Source: Thiobacillus sp. UBA2597
GTDB taxonomy: Bacteria; Pseudomonadota; Gammaproteobacteria; Burkholderiales; Thiobacillaceae
Assembly: GCA_002339725.1 (NCBI GenBank)
Contig: DDKN01000116.1
Coordinates: 1 to 25,773, forward strand
Reading direction: 5' to 3'
DNA length: 25,773 bases
The notes beneath the pieces are model-generated. The model was given only the letters and a program-made list of their open reading frames with translations, was not told where the DNA came from and made no database searches. This document shows positions 1 to 6,994 of the stretch, piece by piece; positions within the stretch are counted from its first letter, which is position 1; each line of letters starts with the position of its first letter. The position numbers and the translations under genes were made by a program.

Positions 1-149
1 CCCTGCACGGTCATGCCCAGGGAGTCGCCGACCAGCAGGATGTCGACCCCGGCGCGCGCGAGCACGCGGGCGAAGCTGGCGTCGTAGCAGGTCAGCGCGA
101 CCAGTTTTTCGCCTTGGGCGGTTTTGGCCAGCAACTGAGGTAGGAACAT
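1..149 (-). CDS. panB: 3-methyl-2-oxobutanoate hydroxymethyltransferase, N-terminal part (cut by window edge)
   Basis: PanB transfers a hydroxymethyl group from methylenetetrahydrofolate to 2-oxoisovalerate, the first step of pantothenate (and so coenzyme A) synthesis in the cytoplasm. Only about the first 49 codons are present, read leftwards from the ATG at 149. The translation contains LVALTCYDASFARVLARAG and then DILLVGDSLGMTVQG, the highly conserved N-terminal strands and metal/substrate region of PanB. The start ATG shares one base with the stop of the upstream kinase gene (TGATG), so the two are probably translationally coupled. It is the last visible gene of the pcnB-folK-kinase-panB operon; panC would be expected beyond the edge but cannot be seen. 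Confidence 0.93.
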   Translation of the reverse strand, partial: MFLPQLLAKTAQGEKLVALTCYDASFARVLARAGVDILLVGDSLGMTVQ

Positions 150-790
150 CAGGCCCCCCGGTTGAAGAATTCGCGCGCGCCGCGCATCTCGCAGATGCGC
201 TGGAACAGGAGCTCGAAGTCCTCGTCGCTGTCGGCGAAGTTGAGCCGTTCGCTGTTGACGATGAGCAGCGGCGCCGCGTCGTAATGATAGAAGAATTCGG
301 TGTAGAGCCGGGCCAGCTCGGCCAGATAGCCCTCGCCCATGCCCTGCTCGTAGGGCAGGCCGCGCCGGCGCACGCGCTGGGCCAGGGTGGCGGGCGAGGC
401 CTGCAGATAGATGACCAGGTCGGGTGTCGGTGTTTGCGGCTGCAGGTCCTGATAGAGTTTCTGATAGAGGCGGAACTCGGCTTCCTCCAGGTTGAGCCGG
501 GCGAACAGCATGTCCTTGTCGATCAGATAGTCCGACACCGTGGCGCCGGCGAACAGGTCGCCCTGCGACAACTGCCGGCATTGCTCGGTGCGCGAGAGCA
601 GGAAGAACAGTTGGGCGGCCAGGGCGAAGCGGCGCTTGTCCTCGTAGAAACGGGCGAGGAAGGGATTCTCCGCCGCCTGCTCCAGCATCAGCTCGGCCGA
701 AAGGCGCGCGGCCAGGCGCCGGGCAAGGCTGGTCTTGCCCACGCCGATGGGGCCTTCCACCACGATGTAGCGCAAGCGTTCCAACAGCAT
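149..790 (-). CDS. Deoxynucleoside kinase (deoxyadenosine/deoxyguanosine kinase family)
   Basis: A 213-residue P-loop kinase expected to phosphorylate deoxynucleosides for dNTP salvage. The N-terminus carries the Walker A motif GPIGVGKTS at about residues 13-21, followed by an Arg-rich helix; RVRRRG near residue 140 fits the Arg-rich lid that closes over ATP. Length and layout match the bacterial dGK/dCK-like family often found between folK and panB in betaproteobacteria. Its ATG overlaps the folK stop by one base (TGATG), and its own stop overlaps panB in the same way. Substrate preference cannot be read from sequence, so no symbol is given. A thymidylate-kinase-like role is less likely given the neighbours. 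Confidence 0.88.
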   Translation of the reverse strand: MLLERLRYIVVEGPIGVGKTSLARRLAARLSAELMLEQAAENPFLARFYEDKRRFALAAQLFFLLSRTEQCRQLSQGDLFAGATVSDYLIDKDMLFARLNLEEAEFRLYQKLYQDLQPQTPTPDLVIYLQASPATLAQRVRRRGLPYEQGMGEGYLAELARLYTEFFYHYDAAPLLIVNSERLNFADSDEDFELLFQRICEMRGAREFFNRGA

Positions 791-1302
791 CAGTTCAGCT
801 TGGCCGCGAGGTTTTCAGGCGGGAGTTTGTGCAGGTCATGCCAGTCGATGCCGCGGATGGCGGCGGCCGGGCCGATGCCGGGGATGCGGCAGTCCGGCGC
901 GATCTCCAAAAGCGGCAGCAGCACGAAGCCGCGCTCGTGCATGCGCGGGTGCGGCAGGGTCAGGCCCGGCTCGTGCATGATCAGGCCGTTGTAGAGCAAC
1001 AGGTCGAGGTCCAGCGTGCGCGGGGCATTGCGGAATTCGCGCCGGCGCCCGTGGCGCTGTTCGATCGCCAGCAGGGCCTCGAGCAGGGCGCGTGGCGTCA
1101 GGGCGGTTTCGAGCTCGGCCACGGCGTTGATGAAATCCGGCTGGTCGGTGTAGCCGACCGGCTTGGTCAGATAGAGCGAGGAACGTGCGAGCAGCCGCGT
1201 TTCCGGCAGCTGGCCCAATTCGGCGAAGGCGCGTTCGATCTGGCTGGCCGGGTTTTCCAGGTTGGCGCCGAGGGCGATGAAGGCTTGTACTGGCTTAGGC
1301 AA
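790..1302 (-). CDS. folK: 2-amino-4-hydroxy-6-hydroxymethyldihydropteridine pyrophosphokinase
   Basis: FolK moves pyrophosphate from ATP to hydroxymethyldihydropterin, the step before dihydropteroate synthase in folate synthesis. The protein opens with AFIALGANLENP (the family's GSN-type start), then has DQPDFINAV, RTLDLDLLLYN (Mg/ATP-binding Asp pair) and HPRMHERGFVLLPL, all hallmark HPPK motifs. No ATG lies upstream of these motifs in frame; the best start is TTG at 1302, giving 170 residues (family about 160), with GGAG some 9 bases upstream. This start overlaps the 3' end of pcnB by 8 bases. A much longer version reaching 1458 would run inside pcnB and has low-complexity Arg/Pro-rich sequence, so it is rejected. 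Confidence 0.93.
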   Translation of the reverse strand: MPKPVQAFIALGANLENPASQIERAFAELGQLPETRLLARSSLYLTKPVGYTDQPDFINAVAELETALTPRALLEALLAIEQRHGRRREFRNAPRTLDLDLLLYNGLIMHEPGLTLPHPRMHERGFVLLPLLEIAPDCRIPGIGPAAAIRGIDWHDLHKLPPENLAAKLN

Positions 1303-2656
1303 GGCTGGAGACTCCGTCGCCGCTGCCGGTTTTCGGCTTGCGCCGGCGCCGGCGCCGTTTGCCCTCGCCAGCCTTGGCCGGCTGCAGCATGGCGGCGCGT
1401 TCGGTTTCATTGGCGTCCTGGAAGCGGGTCCACCAGTCGGCCAGCTCCTGCGGCGCATCGCCGCCCTTGGCCCGGATCAGCAGAAAATCATAGCCGGCGC
1501 GGAAGCGCGGGTGGCTCAGCAGGCGGTAGGGCCGGGCGCCGCTGCGCTGCTCGAAGCGCGGCTGCAGGGCCCAGATCTCCTTGATCATGCCGTCGAAGCG
1601 GCGCGGGAAGGCCAGCGTCTCGCGTTGCTGTTCCAGCACCTGGTCCATGGCTTCATACAAGGCCGCCGCAGCCGGTTCGCCCGCCTGTTGCAGGCGCTGC
1701 CAGGCGCTGTTCATGTCGAACCAGAGCAAACAGGCGATCAGGAAGGCGGGCGAGGCCGATTGCCCGTTGCGCACGCGCTGGTCGGTGTCGTGCAGGGCGG
1801 CGTGGATGAAGGGTTGCCGTTTGGGATCGTCGAGGATCGCGTCGAGCATGGGGAAGATGCCGTGATGCAGGCCTTCGGCCCGCAGCTGGCGCACGCCCCG
1901 CTCGGCATGGCCCGAGAGCAGGAGCTTGATCATCTCGTCGAACAGGCGCGCCGGGGGAATCCGCTCCAGGAGCGGTGCCAGCTTGGCGATCGGCGCCCGG
2001 GTGGCCGGATCGATATGAAAATCGAGTTTGGCGGCAAAGCGGGCCGCGCGCAGCATGCGCACGGGGTCTTCCCGGTAACGCGCCTCGGGGTCGCCGATCA
2101 TGCGCAGAATGCGTTTTTTTGCATCGTTCACGCCGCCGTGGCTGTCCCAAATCTCCTGCTTTTCCGGGTCGTAGTACAAGGCGTTGACCGTGAAATCGCG
2201 CCGGGCGGCATCCTCGGCCTGGCTGCCGAACACGTTGTCGCGCAGGATCATGCCGTCCTCGGCAGTGACCCGGTCATCCTCCGCTTCGGGCTCGCCCTGG
2301 CTGGCCCGGAAGGTGGTGACCTCGATGGTGTCGGCGCCGCAATAGACGTGGACGATCTGGAACCGGCGGCCGATGATGCGTGAGCGGCGGAAGCAGCGGC
2401 GCACCTCTTCCGGGGTGGCGTCGGTGGCGACGTCGAAGTCCTTGGGCTCGCGGCCGATCAGCAGGTCGCGCACGGCGCCCCCGACCACGAAGGCCGAATA
2501 GCCCGCTTCGGTCAGGGTGCGGGTGACCTTGAGGGCGCAAGGATGGATCTGCTCCCGGCGGATGCCGTGGCGCTCGAGGGGCAGGATGGTGGGGCCGGGG
2601 GCGGTGCCACTGCCGAAGACGCCGCCAATGACTTTGCGAATCAGGCGACGGATCAT
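1295..2656 (-). CDS. pcnB: Poly(A) polymerase I
   Basis: Adds poly(A) tails to RNA 3' ends, marking them for decay. The 453-residue protein has the class II nucleotidyltransferase signature: VVGGAVRDLL at about residues 57-66 and the metal-binding DFD at 73-75, then RRSRIIGRRFQIVHV, which is typical of PcnB rather than of CCA-adding enzymes, and RRDFTVNALYYD with YREDPVRMLRAARFAAKL from the neck domain. The C-terminus ends in an Arg/Lys-rich stretch (KRRRRRRKPK), the RNA-binding tail usual for PAP I. The start at 2656 (MIRRLIRKVIGG) is preferred over an in-frame ATG at 2740, whose extra 28 residues look non-conserved and overlap the putative promoter. First gene of the minus-strand operon. 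Confidence 0.93.
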   Translation of the reverse strand: MIRRLIRKVIGGVFGSGTAPGPTILPLERHGIRREQIHPCALKVTRTLTEAGYSAFVVGGAVRDLLIGREPKDFDVATDATPEEVRRCFRRSRIIGRRFQIVHVYCGADTIEVTTFRASQGEPEAEDDRVTAEDGMILRDNVFGSQAEDAARRDFTVNALYYDPEKQEIWDSHGGVNDAKKRILRMIGDPEARYREDPVRMLRAARFAAKLDFHIDPATRAPIAKLAPLLERIPPARLFDEMIKLLLSGHAERGVRQLRAEGLHHGIFPMLDAILDDPKRQPFIHAALHDTDQRVRNGQSASPAFLIACLLWFDMNSAWQRLQQAGEPAAAALYEAMDQVLEQQRETLAFPRRFDGMIKEIWALQPRFEQRSGARPYRLLSHPRFRAGYDFLLIRAKGGDAPQELADWWTRFQDANETERAAMLQPAKAGEGKRRRRRRKPKTGSGDGVSSLA

Positions 2657-2731
2657 TCGCAGCGCGGCCGGGCGTAATGGAAGATGAGGCAAAACAGGCG
2701 CATGGCGCAGGCGTTGGGCATGGTATGCGGC

Positions 2732-2737
2732 ATTATA
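2732..2737 (-). promoter_or_regulatory. Possible -10 element for the pcnB operon
   Basis: The minus strand reads TATAAT here, a perfect sigma-70 -10 hexamer, about 75 bases before the pcnB start in the 164-base divergent region between pcnB and exbB. No convincing -35 hexamer lies 16-18 bases further upstream, so support is limited. The rest of this divergent region shows nothing definite; the exbB promoter is presumably here too. Confidence 0.35.
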
Positions 2738-2820
2738 CACGGCACCCAGGCCGCGCCGGCTTGCCCGGTAACCCTGGTGCCAGTAGAGTTACACGCTTCA
2801 CAACCCGGAAGGAATCGGCA

Positions 2821-3426
2821 GTGTTAGCCCTTATCGAAGCCGCTGGCTGGCCCATCTGGCCGCTGATCGTCGCCTCCATCATCGCCCTGGCCATCATTTT
2901 TGAACGCGTGTACACCCTGCGGCGCAACCAGATCGTGCCACCCCGTCTGCTGGAACAGACCTTGGAGACCCTGCGCCGGCAAGGGGCGGGCCCTGAGGTG
3001 CAGCGGGCGCTGGCCGAGAATTCGCCCATGGGCCGCATCTTCGCCGCCGGCCTCAAGAACCTCTCCAGCAGTCGCGAGGTCATGAAGGAATCGCTGGAAG
3101 AGGCCGGCCGTGCCGTCGCCCACGATCTCGAGCGTTACCTCACCTCGCTCGGCACCATCGCGGCCGTGGCGCCGCTGCTCGGCCTGCTCGGCACCGTGGT
3201 CGGGATGGTCGAGATCTTCGGTTCCCAGTCGCCCACCGGCAGCAACCCGGCCATGCTGGCCCACGGCATCTCGGTCGCCCTCTACAACACCGCCTTCGGT
3301 CTGATCGTCGCCATCCCCAGCCTGATCTTCCATCGCTTCTTCCGGGGCAAGGTCGAGGCCCTTCTGGTGGAGATGGAGCAGGAGGCGATCAAGCTGGTCG
3401 AAATCGTGCACGGCGAACGGAAGTGA
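2821..3426 (+). CDS. exbB: ExbB/TolQ/MotA-family proton channel protein (ExbB)
   Basis: Inner-membrane subunit of the ExbB-ExbD motor that uses the proton motive force to drive TonB (or TolA). Start is GTG at 2821, chosen because GGAAGGA lies 7 bases upstream and because the hydrophobic N-terminus begins there; 201 residues. Three membrane spans are visible at about residues 10-28, 108-133 and 152-172, with a cytoplasmic loop between the first two, as in ExbB/TolQ. The second span region LGTIAAVAPLLGLLGTVVGM and ALYNTAFGL of the third are the conserved MotA/TolQ/ExbB core. exbD follows after a 140-base gap that holds a long palindrome. The exbD-lpxK neighbours favour ExbB over TolQ, which normally sits with tolRAB-pal. 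Confidence 0.9.
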   Translation: MLALIEAAGWPIWPLIVASIIALAIIFERVYTLRRNQIVPPRLLEQTLETLRRQGAGPEVQRALAENSPMGRIFAAGLKNLSSSREVMKESLEEAGRAVAHDLERYLTSLGTIAAVAPLLGLLGTVVGMVEIFGSQSPTGSNPAMLAHGISVALYNTAFGLIVAIPSLIFHRFFRGKVEALLVEMEQEAIKLVEIVHGERK

Positions 3427-3555
3427 CCTGTCCGCACCGTCGCTTGCGCTAACTTTGTTGGGGCTCGCTCAAGAATGCTCATTTACTTGCATGTAAACTC
3501 CGCTTCTTTCGCTTCGCCCCTGTCGCGTTATCGCGGCGCTTTAGGTGCGGACAGG
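3427..3555 (+). repeat. Long imperfect palindrome between exbB and exbD
   Basis: The gap is filled by one large inverted repeat. Perfect 12-base outer arms CCTGTCCGCACC (3427-3438) and GGTGCGGACAGG (3544-3555) enclose partly matching inner arms that close at TTTAC-TTGCAT-GTAAA in the middle. Folded, the transcript would form a hairpin of about 60 imperfect pairs immediately after the exbB stop. It has no T-run, so it is not a classical terminator. The structure looks like a dispersed intergenic palindromic element, but copy number cannot be judged from this window. Confidence 0.8.
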
Positions 3556-3566
3556 GGAACATTTTT

Positions 3567-3989
3567 ATGAACTTCCAGCGCGGCCATCGTCGGGAAGATC
3601 CCGAGATCAATCTGATCCCGCTGATCGACGTCTTGTTGGTCATCCTCATCTTTCTCATGGTGACGACGACCTATGCCCGCTTCGCCGAGCTGCAGATCAA
3701 CCTGCCCCAGGCCCAGGGGGAAACGGCCAAGGAGCAGCCGGCCCAGATCGAGGTCAACGTCGATGCCGCCGGCAATTACCTGGTCAATGGCGGCAAGGTG
3801 GCCCAGGCCGGGGTGGATGCTCTGGCCGCCGCGCTGACCCAGGCCGCAGCCGGTGCCAAGGAGCCCGTGGTGGTGATCAGCGCCGATGCCAACGCGAGCC
3901 ACCAGTCGGTCATCCGGGTCATGGATGCCGCCCGGCGTGCCGGTTACAGCCGGGTGACCTTCGTCACCCAAACCTCGGCGAACGAGTAA
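3567..3989 (+). CDS. exbD: ExbD/TolR-family biopolymer transport protein (ExbD)
   Basis: Partner of ExbB in the proton-driven motor energising TonB-dependent outer-membrane transport. The 140-residue protein has a short cytoplasmic N-terminus, one membrane span at about residues 17-35 (INLIPLIDVLLVILIFLMV) with the essential, proton-carrying Asp at position 21, and a periplasmic domain ending in the conserved pattern VVVISADANASHQSVIRVMDAA. This is the full ExbD/TolR architecture at the expected length. ATG at 3567 follows GGGGA about 9 bases upstream and lies just beyond the palindrome. lpxK begins two bases after its stop, so they are cotranscribed. The BtuB receptor later in this window is a likely client of the motor. 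Confidence 0.93.
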   Translation: MNFQRGHRREDPEINLIPLIDVLLVILIFLMVTTTYARFAELQINLPQAQGETAKEQPAQIEVNVDAAGNYLVNGGKVAQAGVDALAAALTQAAAGAKEPVVVISADANASHQSVIRVMDAARRAGYSRVTFVTQTSANE

Positions 3990-3991
3990 GC

Positions 3992-4990
3992 GTGGAGCGG
4001 CTGGTCCGCTGCTGGTACCGTCCCTGTCCCTGGCGCTATCTGCTGGCGCCGCTGTCCCTGCTGTTTTACCTGGCCGTCGGCGCGCGCCGCCTGGCATATC
4101 GCCGGGGCTGGCGCCGGGCCGAGCGCCTGCCGGTGCCGGTCGTGGTGGTCGGCAACATCAGCGTCGGCGGCACGGGGAAGACCCCCCTGACGATCTGGCT
4201 GGCCGGGCAATTGCGTCAGGCCGGTTGGCGGCCGGGTATCGTCAGCCGGGGTTATGGCGGCCGGCGGCGGGACAGTGCCCCGGTACGGCCGGACAGCAAC
4301 CCCCACGAGGTCGGCGACGAGCCGGTGCTGTTGGCGCAGCGCACCGGCTGCCCGGTTTGGGTCGGCCGTCAGCGAGCCGAGGCCGCCCGCCAGCTCCTGG
4401 CCTTTCACCCCGAGGTCGATGTCATCCTCGCCGACGACGGGCTGCAACATTACGCCCTGGCGCGCGATGTCGAATTGGCAGTGATCGATGGCGAGCGTGG
4501 TTTCGGCAATGGCTGGCTGTTGCCGGCGGGCCCCCTGCGCGAGCCGCCGGCGCGTTTGCGCTCGGTGGATGCCATCGTGGTCAACGGCGGGCAGATCCTG
4601 CCGGATCTGCCGGTGCCGCAATTCGGCATGACCCTGACCGGGCGCCGGTTCTGGAAGCTCGGCCAGCCCGAAACCGTGGTCGATGCGGATTATTTCGCCG
4701 GACGTGAGGTCGTCGCCCTCGCCGGCATCGGCAACCCGGAGCGCTTCTTCCGCACCCTGGCCGAGCTGGGCATTCGTGCCACGCCCCGGCCCCTGCCCGA
4801 CCACCACCGCTATCGGGCGGCGGACCTGCCGGCGGGTACCGTGCTCATGACCGAAAAAGATGCCGTCAAGTGCGCGGCGCTGAACCCGCCCGATGCCTGG
4901 GCACTGAGGATTGACGCCGAGGTGGCGCTCGGACTAAAACGCATCATTCTCGACAAGTTAGGATCGCCGCATGGACCCCAAACTGCTTGA
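3992..4990 (+). CDS. lpxK: Tetraacyldisaccharide 4'-kinase
   Basis: LpxK phosphorylates the lipid A disaccharide at the 4' position on the inner face of the cytoplasmic membrane. GTG start at 3992, 332 residues, close to the 328 of E. coli. The N-terminus is amphipathic/hydrophobic (membrane anchor), followed by the P-loop GNISVGGTGKTP at about residues 54-65. Further family motifs are IVSRGYGG, VGDEPVLLA, ILADDGLQHYALARD and VMTEKDAVKC. The start is two bases after the exbD stop, and its 3' end overlaps the Trm112-like gene by 20 bases. The exbBD-lpxK-Trm112 order is common in betaproteobacteria, where kdsB often follows; here it does not. Confidence 0.95.
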   Translation: MERLVRCWYRPCPWRYLLAPLSLLFYLAVGARRLAYRRGWRRAERLPVPVVVVGNISVGGTGKTPLTIWLAGQLRQAGWRPGIVSRGYGGRRRDSAPVRPDSNPHEVGDEPVLLAQRTGCPVWVGRQRAEAARQLLAFHPEVDVILADDGLQHYALARDVELAVIDGERGFGNGWLLPAGPLREPPARLRSVDAIVVNGGQILPDLPVPQFGMTLTGRRFWKLGQPETVVDADYFAGREVVALAGIGNPERFFRTLAELGIRATPRPLPDHHRYRAADLPAGTVLMTEKDAVKCAALNPPDAWALRIDAEVALGLKRIILDKLGSPHGPQTA

Positions 4991-5153
4991 TATCCTGGTT
5001 TGCCCGCTGTGCAAGGGCCCGCTCGTCTACCTGAAGGAGGCGCAGGAGCTGGTGTGCAAGGCCGACCGTCTGGCCTTCCCCATTCGCGACGGCATCCCGG
5101 TGATGCTGGAAGACGAGGCGCGGCGCCTGGCGGAGACGGAAGAAATCCAGTAA
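4971..5153 (+). CDS. Trm112-like / UPF0434 small zinc-ribbon-type protein
   Basis: A 60-residue protein beginning MDPKLLDILVCPLCKGPLVY, the signature of the YcaR/Trm112 family (UPF0434). The N-terminal CPLC pair and a later single Cys (LVCKADRLAFPIRDGIPVML) form the family fold; the FPIRDGIPVML stretch is diagnostic. Eukaryotic and archaeal Trm112 activates methyltransferases; the bacterial role is not settled. The gene overlaps the end of lpxK by 20 bases and ends only 5 bases before fliJ, linking the lipid A genes to the flagellar genes. Confidence 0.92.
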   Translation: MDPKLLDILVCPLCKGPLVYLKEAQELVCKADRLAFPIRDGIPVMLEDEARRLAETEEIQ

Positions 5154-5158
5154 CAGCG

Positions 5159-5617
5159 ATGGCCCGGTTTTCGCTGCAGCCGCTGCTGGAGCATACGCAG
5201 CATCGGATGGAAGCGGCGGAGCGGCTGCTGCGCATGCTCAAGCGCAAGCAGGATGAGGCCCGGCGCCAGCTGGAACAGCTGCATCAATTCCAGGGTGAAT
5301 ATCAGACGCGCCTGAAGCAGGCGACGGCCTCGGGCATGAGCATTCAGCAGTTGCGCGAGTACCAGGGCTTTCTGGCCAAGCTGCAGGGCGCGATCCAGCA
5401 TCAGCAGCAGGAGGTGCGGCTGGCCGAACAACGGTGGGCGGCGGCGCACAAGCAATGGCTGGAGCAGCGGCAGAAGGTCAAGGCCTACGAAACGCTGGCG
5501 GCCCGACACCAGGCCCAGGAGATACGACGTCAGGAAAAGCGCGAGCAAAAGCTCAGCGATGAGCGCGCCACGCGGCGGCTTGCCCCTTCCCAGTCCGACG
5601 ACGAGGAACTGGCATAA
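5159..5617 (+). CDS. fliJ: Flagellar export chaperone-like protein FliJ
   Basis: FliJ is the coiled-coil stalk of the flagellar type III export ATPase complex, joining FliI and FlhA and helping cycle export chaperones. The 152-residue protein (family about 147) opens MARFSLQPLLEHTQ and is then almost entirely charged heptad sequence rich in Glu, Gln, Arg and Ala, as expected for the two-helix coiled coil. Identification rests on this N-terminus, length and position ahead of fliK. ATG at 5159 lies 5 bases after the Trm112-like stop. Its usual partners fliH and fliI are not upstream here; lpxK and the Trm112-like gene take that place. Confidence 0.88.
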   Translation: MARFSLQPLLEHTQHRMEAAERLLRMLKRKQDEARRQLEQLHQFQGEYQTRLKQATASGMSIQQLREYQGFLAKLQGAIQHQQQEVRLAEQRWAAAHKQWLEQRQKVKAYETLAARHQAQEIRRQEKREQKLSDERATRRLAPSQSDDEELA

Positions 5618-5658
5618 GCCTTGCTTTTATCCGGCCATCACCATCCTACGGGTCGATC

Positions 5659-6828
5659 ATGATGGCGGAGATTCAGACAACCCCCTCGGTTCTCGCAATA
5701 AGCCCCGCCGCCGGGCCGGGGCAGGCCGCTCAGGCCGGCCCTGCGGCCGCCGGCTCGGATGTTTTCGCCAATGTCCTGTCCGGACGCATGGCGGCCGTCG
5801 CCCAGGGCGATGCGCCGGCCAAAGGGGCCGGGCTGGCCGCTTTTGCCGGCAATGGCCGGCTGCTGGGCATTCCCGGTCTGTTGTTGGCGGACAAGGCGAC
5901 GCCGGCGAGCGAGGCCGCGGCCGGCTTGGACCCGGCGCTGCTGGCCGCTTTTGCCGGCGCGCAGCCGACGGATCCCGCCCTCTTGGCCATGCTGGCGGCC
6001 GGCAGCGGGATGCCGATGCCGGCCGTCGTCCCGGGGGCGGCAGATGTTGCCGCCGATGGCAAGGAATTGCCGCTTGCGCCCCTGGGCGATGCCGGCCGCC
6101 GGGCCCTGCCGGGGTCGAACCCGTCACGCGTGCTGAACGAAGGTTTGGCGGCGGAGCGGGCCGGCGTCGATGAGGCGACGACGCGGGAGCCGGCCAAAGG
6201 TGTGCAGTCGGGACCGGCTGGCGTGCAGGCCCAGCTCGAATTGAAGGCCCTGGAGGCGCCGCTCAAGGCCGCCAATGTCCAGGTCGGTGGCGAGGCCCTG
6301 GCGGCCACGGGTCAGGCCGTGGCACGCAGTGACGAACTGGCCCTGGCCGGCGTGGTGCAGCACAAGGGGGCATCCGATGGTGCCTCACAGGTGGTGCTGA
6401 ACGTGCGCACGCCGCTGCAGGCGGCGAACTGGGCGGCCGATTTCAGCCAGAAGGTGGTCTGGCTGGCCGGGCGTGAATCCCAGTCGGCCCAGATGATCCT
6501 CAACCCGCCCCAGCTGGGCGCGGTCGAGGTGCGCCTGACCGTGTCCGGCACCGAGGCCGGGGCGCAATTCTTCTCGCCGCATCAGGGGGTGCGCGAGGCG
6601 ATCGAGGCGGCGATTCCGCGTCTGCGCGATCTCATGGCGGAGGCGGGGCTGTCGCTGGGGCAGGCCTCGGTCAGCCCGGAGTCATTCCGCCATGCCTCCG
6701 GCCAGGGCGAGCCTCAGGGTCGGGGCGCTGGCTCGGCCGATGGCGAGAATGCCGAAGTTGTCAGGGTCGTGAACGCCGCGACGGCTCAGCGCGTGATGGG
6801 GCAGGGCTTGGTCGATTTGTACGTCTGA
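5659..6828 (+). CDS. fliK: Flagellar hook-length control protein FliK
   Basis: FliK is a secreted ruler that measures hook length and switches export specificity from rod/hook to filament. 389 residues. The first about 240 are low-complexity Ala/Gly/Pro-rich sequence as usual for the disordered ruler part. The C-terminal Flg_hook domain lies at about residues 242-345 and contains QMILNPPQLGAVEVRLTVSG and the following VREAIEAAIPRLRDLMAEAGLSL, the family core that contacts FlhB. Two adjacent ATG codons (5659, 5662) are possible starts; no strong ribosome-binding site distinguishes them. Its stop is followed by a 166-base gap before fliL, the longest break inside the flagellar cluster. Confidence 0.93.
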   Translation: MMAEIQTTPSVLAISPAAGPGQAAQAGPAAAGSDVFANVLSGRMAAVAQGDAPAKGAGLAAFAGNGRLLGIPGLLLADKATPASEAAAGLDPALLAAFAGAQPTDPALLAMLAAGSGMPMPAVVPGAADVAADGKELPLAPLGDAGRRALPGSNPSRVLNEGLAAERAGVDEATTREPAKGVQSGPAGVQAQLELKALEAPLKAANVQVGGEALAATGQAVARSDELALAGVVQHKGASDGASQVVLNVRTPLQAANWAADFSQKVVWLAGRESQSAQMILNPPQLGAVEVRLTVSGTEAGAQFFSPHQGVREAIEAAIPRLRDLMAEAGLSLGQASVSPESFRHASGQGEPQGRGAGSADGENAEVVRVVNAATAQRVMGQGLVDLYV

Positions 6829-6845
6829 CGGTCTGTCTTGCCTTG

Positions 6846-6859
6846 TTGCTCGCGAGCAA
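6846..6859. other. Perfect 14-base palindrome downstream of fliK
   Basis: TTGCTCGCGAGCAA is a perfect loop-free palindrome 17 bases after the fliK stop. It lacks a T-run so is not an intrinsic terminator; symmetric sites of this size can be protein-binding operators. No specific regulator is implied by the sequence. Confidence 0.4.
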
Positions 6860-6874
6860 ATCCCCGTTCTGGCG

Positions 6875-6890
6875 CGGCCAGGGGCTTGCA
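6875..6890 (+). promoter_or_regulatory. Candidate sigma-54 (-24/-12) promoter for fliL onwards
   Basis: CGGCCAGGGGCTTGCA has GG (6876-6877) and GC (6888-6889) separated by exactly 10 bases, the invariant RpoN spacing, with a full TTGCA -12 element but only a partial -24 element (CGGCCA against TGGCAC). Placement in the only sizeable gap of the fli cluster, about 105 bases before fliL, fits the known use of sigma-54 in class II/III flagellar operons. Chance matches are common in GC-rich DNA, so support is modest. Confidence 0.35.
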
Positions 6891-6994
6891 TTTCGCCTTG
6901 CCCTGTCGTAATAAAAAACTTAAGCTTGCGCAGAGAACCTGCTGTTTTATTGAATCTTTCGCGGGTTCGCGTCCGGTGAGTGATTGGGGGTGGC

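Noticed and set aside
1262..2383. Plus-strand open frame opposite folK and pcnB
   Set aside because: Antisense to two recognised genes, with no motif of its own.
2677..2820. Longer exbB start at the upstream ATG
   Set aside because: The 48 extra residues are Gly/Arg/His-rich and precede a normal hydrophobic ExbB start with its own GTG and GGAAGGA site.
3427..3566. Intrinsic terminator between exbB and exbD
   Set aside because: The stem is very long and imperfect and is not followed by a T-run, so a repeat element is a better description.
6896..6960. Sigma-28 flagellar promoter in the A/T-rich stretch before fliL
   Set aside because: There are TAAA-like bases but no GCCGATAA-like -10 at the required spacing.
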